Below are positions 47,293-56,119 of a stretch of 64,000 nucleotides of DNA, piece by piece (positions within the stretch are counted from its first letter, which is position 1; each line of letters starts with the position of its first letter). The DNA lies in assembly GCA_030430075.1 (NCBI GenBank), contig JAUIGN010000012.1, positions 1 to 64,000 on the forward strand, given 5' to 3'. Made by a program: the position numbers and the translations under genes. This stretch comes from a bacterium (GTDB lineage Bacteria; Planctomycetota; Planctomycetia; Pirellulales; Pirellulaceae). A model generated the notes under the pieces. The model searched no databases and was not told the DNA's origin. It saw only the letters and a list, made by a program, of their open reading frames with translations.

Positions 47293-47844
47293 ATGAGCGG
47301 TTGGCACTACAAACGGGAAAACGGTGAGATCGTTGGGATCCTCAGTGAGGACGAGATTAAGAGCTGTGCTCAGCGCGGCGGGATTACACTCGATTCACCC
47401 GTCATGCACGAGGAGCATACGCGCGGCCAGTGGGTTGCGGCGGGGCGGCTCAAGTCGCTGCGGAAGCGCATCGAGGCCAGCCCTCCGCACCGCGAAGCCC
47501 AGTCGGCCGCCGCGCCGCCGGCCCCCAGTGTTTATGTCCCCCCACCCCAGCCCCGGATTCCCCCTTTGCCCCTCAAGTCGCTGGCCGCCGGGATTCATGG
47601 CGCGGCGAGTGGGGCGATCGGAGCGATGGCCAATGTGCTCGAACGACTCGCGGCCAAACGGCAACTCCACACCTGCCTCAAATGCGAGAGAGAGTTCGCC
47701 AAGTACGAAATCCTGGGCAAGTGTCCGCTCTGCGGCGAGTGGGCGGTGGTCGCCTGCGAAACGTGCGGCCTGGAATCCGGCGCCAAACGGTTTGTCGAGA
47801 ACGACTGCAAATGCCCACGCTGTGGTGACAAGGTGACGGTCTGA
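47293..47844 (+). CDS. GYF-like domain protein with C-terminal double zinc ribbon
   Basis: A 183-residue cytoplasmic protein in three parts. Residues 1-62 (WHYKRENGEIVGILSEDEIK to QWVAAGRLKSL) have the layout of the bacterial GYF_2 domain, a presumed peptide-binding module. A Pro/Ala linker (PPAPSVYVPPPQPRIPPLPL) follows. Residues ~130-183 have eight cysteines in four CxxC pairs (CLKC, CPLC, CETC, CPRC), a double zinc ribbon. ATG 47293 removes 18 upstream codons without protein character. The combination suggests a protein-interaction adaptor; no partner is indicated by the neighbours. Confidence 0.75.
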   Translation: MSGWHYKRENGEIVGILSEDEIKSCAQRGGITLDSPVMHEEHTRGQWVAAGRLKSLRKRIEASPPHREAQSAAAPPAPSVYVPPPQPRIPPLPLKSLAAGIHGAASGAIGAMANVLERLAAKRQLHTCLKCEREFAKYEILGKCPLCGEWAVVACETCGLESGAKRFVENDCKCPRCGDKVTV

Positions 47845-47879
47845 AGCCGCGAATCCGTCGGTGCACGCGCCCGGCGGCC

Positions 47880-50060
47880 TCACCCGCTGACCTGTTTGCG
47901 TGAGACGCCGATTCGCTGGCGTTCCTGGTCGACGTCCAGCACCTTGACGCGGACCACGTCGCCAACCGAGACGACATCGCTCGGGTCCTGCACGAAATGG
48001 TCGGCCAGTTGTGAGATATGGATCAATCCGTCCTGGTGGACGCCCAGATCCACGAATGCGCCGAACCGTGTCACGTTGGTGATGACACCCTCCAGAATCA
48101 TCCCCGGCCGCAGGTCGTTGAGGTCGTTGACTCCCTCGGTAAATGTCACCGTGCGAAACTCGTCACGCGGGTCACGACCTGGCTTGGACAATTCCGCCAG
48201 CATGTCGCGGACCGTTGGCAGGCCGGTCTGGTCATCGACGAACTCGGCAGGATCGAGGCGTTCGACCAGGGGCCCGTTCCCCACCAGGGTCGCTGTCGTG
48301 GTTTGCAGCCGAGCGGCCATTTTCTCGGCCACGTAGTAGCTTTCCGGGTGTACGGCCGAGTTGTCTAACGGCTGGCTGCCGTTGCGGATACGGAGGAAGC
48401 CGGCCGCTTGCTGAAATGCTTTCTTGCCCAGCTTGGGGACCTTGAGCAGATCATCGCGCTTCCTGAATTTCCCCTCGGCGTCGCGAAACCGCACGATCGC
48501 CTCGGCCAGCTTGGGGCCGATCCCCGCTACATGCGCCAGGAGCGGCGCGCTGGCCAGGTTGACGTCGACGCCGACCGAGTTCACGCACGATTCCACTTCG
48601 CGGTCCAGGCAATGCCTGAGCTGAGGTTGGTTAACATCGTGCTGGTACTGCCCGACGCCGATCGATTTGGGGTCGATCTTCACGAGTTCCGCCAGCGGGT
48701 CTTGCAGGCGGTGCGCGATGCTGATCGCGCCTCGCACCGTGACGTCCAGATCGGGATATTCGCGGGCGGCCAATTCGCTGGCCGAGTAGATGGACGCCCC
48801 CGATTCGTTGACCATTACCTTGGTCACCGGGCGGCCACATGCGCCGATCACCTGTTCCACGAAGGCCTCGGTTTCGCGCGACGCCGTGCCGTTTCCGATC
48901 GCGATCAGCTCGGCGTCAAACTGTTCAATCAGCTCGTTCAGCGTCTTCGCGGCCTGCTCGACATCATTGCGCGGGGGCGTCGGATAGATGGTCCGCTGGC
49001 CAAGGAACTTGCCGGTTCCGTCGACGACGGCGACCTTGCACCCGGTGCGAAAGCCGGGGTCGATGCCGATCGTCACCTTCGGCCCGGCCGGCGCCGCCAG
49101 CATCAACTTTCGCAAGTTCTTGCCGAATACGGTGATCGCTTCCTCGTCGGCCCGTTCCTTCATGGCTTGGAGCACGGACGATTCGACGGCCGGCAGCAGC
49201 AGGCGTTGGTAACTGTCGACGACGGTCGCCGCCAGTTCGCGATGAAACTCAAACTGGCGATTGTGGGCCAGCCGCGTCGTCAGCTTTCGCAACACGAAGT
49301 CGTCGTCCAGGCTGATGCCGACCCGCAGAATCCCCTCCGCCTCGCCACGTTTCATCGCCAGCAAGCGATGTGAGGGGGTGCGTTTCAGTGACTCTTGAAA
49401 GTCAAAGTACATCTCGAATTTGCGGCCGGACTCTTTCTTTCCCCGTTTGACGCGTGAGGTGACCTTGCCGTAGTCCTCTGCCTGACGCATCAGCCACTTC
49501 CGCGTATCCGCGTCTTCCGACCATTGCTCGGCCAGGATGTCGCAGGCACCTTGCAGGGCGGCCGCGGCGTCCGGCACTTCACGCTCCGGATCAATGAACG
49601 GGCGGAGTACCTCAGCGCGTGACTGGTTCAAGGAGCCTTGTCGCACGAGCAGATCGGCCAACGGTTGCAAGCCTCGTTCTCGCGCCGCCGTGGCCCGGGT
49701 TCTGCGTTTGGGTTTGTAAGGAAGGTAGAGATCTTCCAGCGTCTGCTTGTCCGTCGCCGCTTCGATCTTGCCACGCAATGCGTCGGTCAAGGCGGCCTGC
49801 TGGTCGATCGACTTGAGGATTGTCAATTTGCGTTGGGCCAGGTCGCGCGCCTTGCCGACGGCATCTTGGATCGCGCGCAGGGCGATCTCATCAAGGCCTT
49901 GAGTTGCTTCTTTTCGGTAACGGGCGATGAATGGGATCGTGTTTCCGGCATCCAGCAACTCGATCGTGCTGCGAACTTGGGCCTCCGCGACGCCGAGTTG
50001 GGCGGCGATCTCAGCGACCACGCGATCAAGGTCAAAGTCAGTGAATTGGGAGGTGTTCAT
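47880..50060 (-). CDS. tex: Tex-family RNA-binding transcription accessory protein
   Basis: A 726-residue protein. The N-terminal helical region (FIARYRKEATQGLDEIALRA; EDLYLPYKPKRRTRATAARE) leads to the YqgF-like RuvC fold (TIGIDPGFRTGCKVAVVDGT, IAIGNGTASRETEAFV). Helix-hairpin-helix repeats (LLAHVAGIGPKLAEAIVRFR and LKVPKLGKKAFQQAAGFLRI) and a C-terminal S1 RNA-binding domain (GAFVDLGVHQDGLIHISQLA) complete the family order. The start at 50060 gives MNTSQFTDFDLDRVV; the frame stays open a further 624 bp without protein character. GGAGGG is 14 bp upstream. Tex influences transcription and is widely conserved. It converges on the zinc-ribbon gene. Confidence 0.94.
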   Translation of the reverse strand: MNTSQFTDFDLDRVVAEIAAQLGVAEAQVRSTIELLDAGNTIPFIARYRKEATQGLDEIALRAIQDAVGKARDLAQRKLTILKSIDQQAALTDALRGKIEAATDKQTLEDLYLPYKPKRRTRATAARERGLQPLADLLVRQGSLNQSRAEVLRPFIDPEREVPDAAAALQGACDILAEQWSEDADTRKWLMRQAEDYGKVTSRVKRGKKESGRKFEMYFDFQESLKRTPSHRLLAMKRGEAEGILRVGISLDDDFVLRKLTTRLAHNRQFEFHRELAATVVDSYQRLLLPAVESSVLQAMKERADEEAITVFGKNLRKLMLAAPAGPKVTIGIDPGFRTGCKVAVVDGTGKFLGQRTIYPTPPRNDVEQAAKTLNELIEQFDAELIAIGNGTASRETEAFVEQVIGACGRPVTKVMVNESGASIYSASELAAREYPDLDVTVRGAISIAHRLQDPLAELVKIDPKSIGVGQYQHDVNQPQLRHCLDREVESCVNSVGVDVNLASAPLLAHVAGIGPKLAEAIVRFRDAEGKFRKRDDLLKVPKLGKKAFQQAAGFLRIRNGSQPLDNSAVHPESYYVAEKMAARLQTTTATLVGNGPLVERLDPAEFVDDQTGLPTVRDMLAELSKPGRDPRDEFRTVTFTEGVNDLNDLRPGMILEGVITNVTRFGAFVDLGVHQDGLIHISQLADHFVQDPSDVVSVGDVVRVKVLDVDQERQRIGVSRKQVSG

Positions 50061-50741
50061 CGTGGGCCGTGTTCCCTCCGGGGCAGTCTCCGGCGGCGCG
50101 AGAGGCAGCCTCGTTGCCAAGCGGTCGAACGATCTGGTCTCTTGGAATCCAGGACGAACGGCGCCGCGATCCGTCAGGCCTGGGCGGCCCATGCCGCGAT
50201 CCGTCATTCCGAGCCAGCAGCATGCCAAAATGATTCGCTTTCGGCAATCGGAGCGGTGCGATTCTGGCGAGGTCCTGCGCGCCTCGTGCCCGCTTGGTGC
50301 GAGGCCGACCGGCAGCGGCGAGCCAGATTCCGGACCGCCCTTGCCGTGTTGCAGCCAAGCCGCGTTGGGGATAGCCAGTCGAGCGGCCGCGCGCAACTCC
50401 AACCGCCACGGGCTCTGGTCGTCGCGGGCTGTTGTTGTCACAATTCGCACTGCATTCGACCCGCTGCGTGTCACGCCGAGGCGCGAATCTAGGCAACCTC
50501 CATCCATTCCCCGGTACGAACGTGCGGCACGTTGTTGAAGGTCCGTTCCTGCACGCTGCCGGACCACTGGGCGTCCTGGCTGGCAAGTCGCATGGAACGG
50601 CGGGAGACCGATGGCCGCACTTTGCCAGGAGCCGCCGCCGCCCGGCAGTCGTTCCAGGCTTGCACCGTCTCGCGGCGGTGGCAACGTTCCAGAGAATCAT
50701 GAAGACTCGTTCCCCAGGCGAAAGGTAGTGTCCCCAATCTC
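50061..50741. other. Divergent intergenic region tex / MutS-like
   Basis: 681 bp, the open upstream extension of the tex frame. It holds one spaced direct repeat (50163/50193, 30-bp period). No start, signal or conserved domain is seen in any frame; promoters were not identified. Confidence 0.55.
50163..50206. repeat. 14-bp direct repeat at 30-bp period
   Basis: GCCGCGATCCGTCA occurs perfectly at 50163-50176 and 50193-50206. The bases between differ, so this is a partial tandem duplication. Confidence 0.8.
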
Positions 50742-52616
50742 ATGAGCTCAACGCCGGAAACCATCGCCGCGCATTATCGCCAAAGGGCGGACCGTTTTGC
50801 TGTCGAAGAAGAAGAACTCGCGCGGAAAGATCGCCACCTGACGCACGCACGAGTGGCCGTTTTTCTCGCGGTGGCGTTGTTGCTTGCCTTCGGGTGGATC
50901 ACGCAAGTCGTCACGCCGTGGTACTTACCAGGAGTCCTCGGCGCGATCGGGTTTGTGGCCCTGGTCACCTACCACGACGCGGTCGATCGCCGCCTGCGTC
51001 GAGCTCGACAGATGCGCATGATCAACGAACAGGGGCTGAGCCGGCTGGCCCGGGACTGGGACGGACTGCCCGTGCCGGCGACCCGGGCGCCCGACGAGCA
51101 TCTGGCCACCGCGACGGACCTGGATCTGTTCGGACGAGCTTCCCTGTTTCAGCTTGTCAGTTGCGCAACGACGCCGATCGGCAAGAAGATTCTCCGCGAC
51201 TGGTTCCTGGAGCCGGCTGGGTGCGAGGAGATTCGGGCCCGCCAGCAGGCGGTGGCGGAGTTGACCGACCATGAGTCGCTGCGTGAAGCGCTGATCGTGG
51301 AAGGGAAACTGCTGGCCGGAGATGCGACCGAACGCTTTGTGAAATGGGCAGGAGGCAGTAGCTGGCTCCGTCAACGCCCCTGGCTGACCTGGTTTTGCCG
51401 GGTCGTGCCCGCGGTCGGGCTGGTGGCCCTGCTGTTGACCGTCCTGCGCGTCATTTCGCCGGACGTCGGCTTTGCGGTCGTATTGATCGTCGTGGCGTCC
51501 AATATCGTCATCAGCGTGCTTTTCTCCGGGAATGTCCACGACATCTTTGCACGCGTCAATTCGCGACAGGGCGAAGTCCAGGGGTACCTGCGGATGTTTC
51601 GCCTGATCTACGAAATGCCGGATTCGGCGGGAACGTTGTCCGACATCAAGTCTGCGGCGGCCGAGCAAGGAGGGGGCGTGATTCTGCGGATGCGCGAATT
51701 ACAGTTCGTAATGAAGTTGGCCAACATCAGCCACTCCGCCATGCTCTTCGTTTTCGTGTACCTGCCCTTGCAGGTCGGATTCCTGTACGACTTTCATGTT
51801 CTCACGCTGCTGGAAAAATGGCAGGCCGTTTGCGGTCGGCACGCCAAGGCGTGGTTCGACGCCTTGGGGCAATTCGAAGCACTCGCCTCGCTCGCCACCT
51901 TAGCCTACGACCATCCCGACTGGACGATGCCTGAAGTGAACGCATCATTCACCTCGATCGACGCCACGGCGATCGGGCATCCGTTGCTTGCCGATGCGAC
52001 CCGCGTCACCAACGATGTGGAAGTGGCCGGGACCGGCTCGTTCCTCTTGATCACGGGATCGAACATGTCGGGCAAGAGTACCCTGCTGCGTTCCATCGGC
52101 GTCAACATCACCCTGGCGCAGGCGGGTGGGCCGGTTTGCGCTGCCGGCTTGCGCATGCCGCCGGCGCAGCTGGCGACCAGCATTCGTGTGCGGGATTCGC
52201 TGGAAGATGGTGTTTCGTTTTACATGGCCGAACTGATGCGGTTGAAGGAGATTGTTGACCAGGCAGTTGCCTACGGTGGACGACCCGATCGAACGCTGGT
52301 CTATTTGCTGGACGAGATTCTGCAGGGCACGAATTCGCAAGAGCGGCGGATTGCGGTGGCCCGCGTGCTGACGCACCTGGTGAAGCATGGCGCGATCGGC
52401 GCGATTTCGACCCACGACCTGGACCTTGCCACCAGCCCAGAGCTGCAGGGCGAATTCTTGCCGGTGCATTTCCGAGAAACGCTCCACGATCACGACGCCG
52501 AGAAGCCGATGACATTCGATTATCAACTCCGGCCCGGCGTTGCCACGACCACCAACGCGCTCAAGCTGCTGGAAATCGTCGGGCTGGGAAGCGATGCACC
52601 GGAAGGCAGCCCGTGA
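50742..52616 (+). CDS. Membrane-embedded MutS-family ATPase
   Basis: A 624-residue protein with the MutS core and clamp (from LDLFGRASLFQLVSCATTPIGKKILRDWFLEP, residues ~128-159, in the style of MutS domain III) and the MutS ATPase: Walker A G439-S-N-M-S-G-K-S-T, the Q/signature region VRDSLEDGVSFYMAELMRLK, Walker B LVYLLDEILQGTN (D524, E525) and STHDLDLA. There is no mismatch-recognition domain I. Hydrophobic helices at about 38-53, 59-76, 218-236, 242-262 and 333-349 put it in the membrane, with the ATPase cytoplasmic. Homologues occur in Bacteroidetes and Planctomycetes without known function. ATG 50742 begins the conserved coiled N-terminus. Confidence 0.88.
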   Translation: MSSTPETIAAHYRQRADRFAVEEEELARKDRHLTHARVAVFLAVALLLAFGWITQVVTPWYLPGVLGAIGFVALVTYHDAVDRRLRRARQMRMINEQGLSRLARDWDGLPVPATRAPDEHLATATDLDLFGRASLFQLVSCATTPIGKKILRDWFLEPAGCEEIRARQQAVAELTDHESLREALIVEGKLLAGDATERFVKWAGGSSWLRQRPWLTWFCRVVPAVGLVALLLTVLRVISPDVGFAVVLIVVASNIVISVLFSGNVHDIFARVNSRQGEVQGYLRMFRLIYEMPDSAGTLSDIKSAAAEQGGGVILRMRELQFVMKLANISHSAMLFVFVYLPLQVGFLYDFHVLTLLEKWQAVCGRHAKAWFDALGQFEALASLATLAYDHPDWTMPEVNASFTSIDATAIGHPLLADATRVTNDVEVAGTGSFLLITGSNMSGKSTLLRSIGVNITLAQAGGPVCAAGLRMPPAQLATSIRVRDSLEDGVSFYMAELMRLKEIVDQAVAYGGRPDRTLVYLLDEILQGTNSQERRIAVARVLTHLVKHGAIGAISTHDLDLATSPELQGEFLPVHFRETLHDHDAEKPMTFDYQLRPGVATTTNALKLLEIVGLGSDAPEGSP

Positions 52617-52743
52617 GGCAGACAGGTGGTTGGTGTCGAGTTCGCACGCCGCCGTCTACGCGACGAGCACGGCCGTGCTGGGCAGCCTGCCGGTCGCCAA
52701 CGACGACACGTAGACATCAAACGATCCGCAGGAACGAACAACC

Positions 52744-53784
52744 ATGGTGATCACCGGCGTTCGCGCCATTCAGCCGCCGACTCCCGGCTCGCCGGCAGAT
52801 TGGCGCACCCAATTGGGCCAGATTGTTGTGGAACTGACAACCGATGCCGGGATTACCGGTTATGGCGTCGGTGGGGGCGGGGCGGCTGGAATCCACGTCG
52901 TCGAGACGGTTCTGCGCGACCTGTTGCTCGGTGAAGAGGCGGTTGAGGTCGAACGGCTGCATGCCGAAATGTGCCGCCACACGGTCTTCTACGGCCGCTG
53001 CGGTTTGGTCGTGATGGCGATCAGCGGCGTCGATCTGGCGCTCTGGGATCTCCGCGGCAAGGCGGCCGGAAGGAGCGTGGCCGAATTGTTGCGGGATGCG
53101 TGGGACATTCGCCGCCCGTTACCTACCTACTTGACCGTCTTTGACGACGCAGCGGCGCAGGCAGCGTTGGAGGCAGGGCACCGCGCGATCAAATTGCATG
53201 TCGAACGGTTTGGCGACCGGCCCGAAGTGGCAGAGATCGAACGGCTGGTCGCGGAAACGCGGCGACGGCTGGGTGACCAAGCGGAAATCATGGTGGACGC
53301 TTTTGCACGCTGGGATGTCGATACAACCCTTCGTGTTGCCGAGCGGATCGCGCCTTACGAGATTGGCTGGTTGGAGGAACCGCTGCCGCCGGATGACGAA
53401 GCCGGCTACGCACAGGTTGTCGCGGAAAGCCCGGTGGCGATTGCCGGCGGCGAGCACGAGTACCTGGCGGCCGGGTTTCGGCGAGTGATCGAGACGGGGA
53501 AGCATGTCGTCTTGCAGCCCGACGTCAACTGGTGCGGCGGCTTGACGACGCTCGTCGAGATCTACCGGATGGCACGGCAGGCCGGCCTCCGCGTCTGTCC
53601 TCACCGCGGTTGCGAACCGTACGCGCTGCCGGCGATTGCCGCACTTGATCCGCAGCCGCTGGCCGAGTCGCCGCGGCGGTGGTTTACCTGCTTGCAGGGT
53701 GCGCCGCAGGCGCAAGACGGCGTGATCCATGCGGCTCGCGGCGCCGGCTTCGGGGTCTCGGTGGATCCAATGCTCTTTCGCTGA
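52744..53784 (+). CDS. Enolase-superfamily enzyme (mandelate racemase / rhamnonate dehydratase-like)
   Basis: A 346-residue enzyme. The N-terminal capping domain precedes a barrel with KLHVERFG on strand 2, metal ligands Asp in MVDAFARWD, Glu in WLEEPLPPDDE and Glu in AGGEHE, and His in VCPHRG as a likely base. The block GGEHEYLAAGFRRVIETGKH followed by QPDVNWCGG is very close to what I recall for L-rhamnonate dehydratase, so an acid-sugar dehydratase is the best guess; the usual rhamnonate-type N-terminus is not obvious, so specificity stays open. ATG 52744 follows the MutS-like gene by 127 bp on the same strand. No sugar transporter is adjacent. Confidence 0.85.
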   Translation: MVITGVRAIQPPTPGSPADWRTQLGQIVVELTTDAGITGYGVGGGGAAGIHVVETVLRDLLLGEEAVEVERLHAEMCRHTVFYGRCGLVVMAISGVDLALWDLRGKAAGRSVAELLRDAWDIRRPLPTYLTVFDDAAAQAALEAGHRAIKLHVERFGDRPEVAEIERLVAETRRRLGDQAEIMVDAFARWDVDTTLRVAERIAPYEIGWLEEPLPPDDEAGYAQVVAESPVAIAGGEHEYLAAGFRRVIETGKHVVLQPDVNWCGGLTTLVEIYRMARQAGLRVCPHRGCEPYALPAIAALDPQPLAESPRRWFTCLQGAPQAQDGVIHAARGAGFGVSVDPMLFR

Positions 53785-53905
53785 GCGTAGCGCACGTTCG
53801 GCCCGGAAGAACAATGGACAGGCAGCGATTCAGTGCAGGTCGCTGTGTCGCAATCGTCTGGGGTAACCCCAGTAAGGAGGGGGCGTGGTTGACGATCTGA
53901 GGCGT

Positions 53906-54019
53906 TCAGATCTGGGCCAGCCCAAAACGCCGGCGAAATCGTGCCGCGCGGTGTCGCGCGTACCAGTTGCGTTTCGCCTGGTTGGGACTGTGACGGCGGC
54001 GTCGTTTTCCGTCTGGCAT
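53906..54019 (-). CDS. Possible very small, highly basic protein (37 aa)
   Basis: MPDGKRRRRHSPNQAKRNWY and a further 17 residues rich in Arg (13 Arg and 2 Lys in total) ending GLAQI. The start codon has an unusually good ribosome-binding region (GGAAAGGACGAAACG). The neighbouring sequence is otherwise non-coding. It might bind nucleic acid or ribosomes, or it may be spurious, since arginine-rich frames are common in GC-rich DNA. Only the ribosome-binding site argues for it. Confidence 0.4.
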   Translation of the reverse strand: MPDGKRRRRHSPNQAKRNWYARHRAARFRRRFGLAQI

Positions 54020-54194
54020 CGTTTCGTCCTTTCCCGAGGAAGCAGCGTTGCTATTAAGCTTTTTTCGGCACGGGAAGCGGACTTCATTGGAAATTTTCGC
54101 TGGGGGGCGAACCAACGAGCGAAGTTTGAGGCAAGCCGCGACGCCTGTTCCGGCTTTACCTATGCGCCTGGGATTTACCCATCCGCCCGGAAAA

Positions 54195-54269
54195 GGGGAT
54201 AAGTCCAGTTAATCGCCCACCGCGTTACCTGCCCGCCGCCGGGCACGGCGGGAAACGGGACTTATCCCC
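54195..54269. repeat. 75-bp palindromic element with 12-bp arms and inner hairpin
   Basis: GGGGATAAGTCC at 54195-54206 is repeated in inverse at 54258-54269 (GGACTTATCCCC), perfectly. Inside lies CCCGCCG...CGGCGGG (about 54232-54252), a second stem. The whole can fold into a long cruciform-like RNA or DNA structure immediately after the VOC gene's stop codon (54279). Confidence 0.8.
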
Positions 54270-54278
54270 GACCTGTCG

Positions 54279-54674
54279 CTATTGCGGTGGGGCCAGGGGC
54301 TGCCATAAGCCGATGATGTTCTCTTCACTATCTTTGACCTGCGCGTAGATCCCCATCCCGGGAATCTCGACCGGCCCCATCACGTTGGCACCGCCGGCGG
54401 CCTCAATGTCGGCGATCCGCTGCTCGGTCGAATCGACTTCGATCACCACGACCGGTGAGCAACTGCCACCTTCGTCACCCCGCTGGTACATGCCGCCGTT
54501 GATTCCCCCCGGTTCGCTCGGCTTGAACTGCTCGTCGACAGGCGTCGTAATGGCAAACGAGTACGGATGCTCCGTGGGCGCCGCGGTAATCTGCCAACCG
54601 AAAACATCGCGGTAGAATTTCTCCGCCCGCTCCTTATCGCTGTACGGGATCTCAAAGTGACAAACGCGGTCCAT
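54279..54674 (-). CDS. VOC family (glyoxalase/bleomycin-resistance fold) protein
   Basis: A 131-residue two-module beta-alpha-beta-beta-beta protein: CHFEIPYSDKERAEKFYRDV (with the metal-type His6) and FGWQI, then a second half with PVVVIEVDSTEQRIADIEAA and YAQVKDSEENIIGLWQP (Glu near the end). The subgroup is that of small proteins like the 27-kDa antigen CFP30B domain. Function is unknown; some bind metals or small molecules. ATG 54674 has AAGGGAG upstream. It follows serS by 101 bp on the same strand. Confidence 0.88.
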   Translation of the reverse strand: MDRVCHFEIPYSDKERAEKFYRDVFGWQITAAPTEHPYSFAITTPVDEQFKPSEPGGINGGMYQRGDEGGSCSPVVVIEVDSTEQRIADIEAAGGANVMGPVEIPGMGIYAQVKDSEENIIGLWQPLAPPQ

Positions 54675-54775
54675 GGCGTGCTCCCTTGTGCTGAAGAGAC
54701 AAACGTTCCGAACAAGAAAAACGAAGACAAGGTACCGGCAGACGGATCCAGGTGGCGGGCGATCCGCGGGGTGGG

Positions 54776-56065
54776 TCAAGCGGATTTGGGTTCAATTCGC
54801 TCTTTGCCGACCCACTTGCGGAGAACCTCGGGGACGACGACGGACCCATCTGCCTGTTGGTTGTTTTCCAGGATGGCGATCATGGCGCGGCCGGCCGCGA
54901 CTGCGGTGCCGTTCAGCGTGTGTACGAAGTGGGTCCCTTTTTCGCCCTTTCGCTTGAACTTGGTCTTGAGACGCCGCGATTGGTAGTCCGTACAGTTCGA
55001 CGTGCTGGTAATCTCGCCCCAGCTCCCGCCTTCGCCCCGCCCCGGCATCCACGCTTCCAGGTCGAATTTTCGGTAGGCGGGTCCACCCAGGTCGCCGGTT
55101 GCCGTGTCGACCACGCGGAAGGGCACGCCCAGTTCGTTGAAGATCTCACATTCGATATCACAGATTTCCTGGTGAACCTGATCGCTTTGCTCGGGGAGCG
55201 TGAATGCGAACATCTCGACCTTGGTGAATTGGTGCACGCGATAGATGCCCCGTGTCGCCCGGCCGTGGGCGCCGGCTTCGGTGCGGAAACAGTGGCTGAT
55301 GCCGCAGATCCTGATGGGAAGCTGATCGGCGTCGACCGTGACACCGGCGTAAAGCCCGCCCAGCGTGATCTCTGCGGTCCCCACCAGGCTGAGATTCGAG
55401 CCTTCGATACTGTAGACCTGCGTTTCGGGCCCGCGAGGATTGAAGCCGATACCCTCCAGAATGTCGTCCTGAGCAAGGTCTGGAGTGATCGTGGGCGTAA
55501 ACCCCTTGCCGATCAGTTTGGTAACGATGAACTGTTGCAGGGCCAGTTCCAGTAGCACGGCTTCATTGCGGAGGAAGTAAAAGCCGTGACCGGTGGTGCG
55601 GGCACCTCCTTCCAGGTCGATCAGGTCGAGCTTGCTGCCGAGATCGACGTGGTCCAGGGGAGGGAAGTCGAAATCCCGGACTTCGGCCGTGCCGCGGCGG
55701 ACCTCGAGGTTGGCTTTGTCGTCGCTGCCGATGGGGACGTCCGGGTGCGACATGTTCGGGATCGCGGCCTGCAACTCGCGAATGGCCCCATCCAGCGTGT
55801 CGTGTTCGGATTGGCAGGCCTCTTTTTCGGCACGCAGGCGGCGCCCCTCTTCCTTACGCGCTTCCCGCTCGGCCTCATCCTTGGCCTTCCCGATCGACTT
55901 GGACACCTCATTGGCGCGGCGGTTCAGTTCTTCGACTTCTTTGAGCTTGGCGAGCCGCTGCGATTCCTTCGCGACCAGACTGTCGACGTCGGCGGCAACG
56001 CCCCGGTGCCGGCAGTTCTGTTTCACAGCCGCGACGTTTTCCAAAATGAACTTGCGATCAAGCAT
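54776..56065 (-). CDS. serS: Seryl-tRNA synthetase
   Basis: A 429-residue class II synthetase charging tRNA-Ser (and starting selenocysteine synthesis where present). The N-terminal ~110 residues form the long antiparallel coiled coil (LAKLKEVEELNRRANEVSKS onward). The catalytic core has motif 1 near LIGKGFTPTITPDL, motif 2 ISHCFRTEAGAHGRATRGIY and motif 3 LNGTAVAAGRAMIAILENNQ. TAEITL is the serine pocket segment. Length and motifs are standard. No T-box or other leader was recognised upstream. Confidence 0.97.
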   Translation of the reverse strand: MLDRKFILENVAAVKQNCRHRGVAADVDSLVAKESQRLAKLKEVEELNRRANEVSKSIGKAKDEAEREARKEEGRRLRAEKEACQSEHDTLDGAIRELQAAIPNMSHPDVPIGSDDKANLEVRRGTAEVRDFDFPPLDHVDLGSKLDLIDLEGGARTTGHGFYFLRNEAVLLELALQQFIVTKLIGKGFTPTITPDLAQDDILEGIGFNPRGPETQVYSIEGSNLSLVGTAEITLGGLYAGVTVDADQLPIRICGISHCFRTEAGAHGRATRGIYRVHQFTKVEMFAFTLPEQSDQVHQEICDIECEIFNELGVPFRVVDTATGDLGGPAYRKFDLEAWMPGRGEGGSWGEITSTSNCTDYQSRRLKTKFKRKGEKGTHFVHTLNGTAVAAGRAMIAILENNQQADGSVVVPEVLRKWVGKERIEPKSA

Positions 56066-56119
56066 GATGACTTTCGTGGATGGGAATCTGGCTGGGGGAC
56101 AGCCGAGTGGGGTGGTTGT

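Larger units (their letters stand above)
53785..54278. other. Intergenic region with small ORF and palindromic element
   Basis: 494 bp. It carries a possible 37-codon gene on the minus strand and, near the right end, a structured palindromic element. The sequence GGGGTAACCCC at about 53860-53873 is a short perfect palindrome; it is not followed by a T-tract. Confidence 0.5.

Noticed and set aside
47880..50684. Long N-terminal extension of tex beyond 50060
   Set aside because: The extra 208 residues are low in protein character; the family N-terminus begins at MNTSQFTDFDLDRVV.
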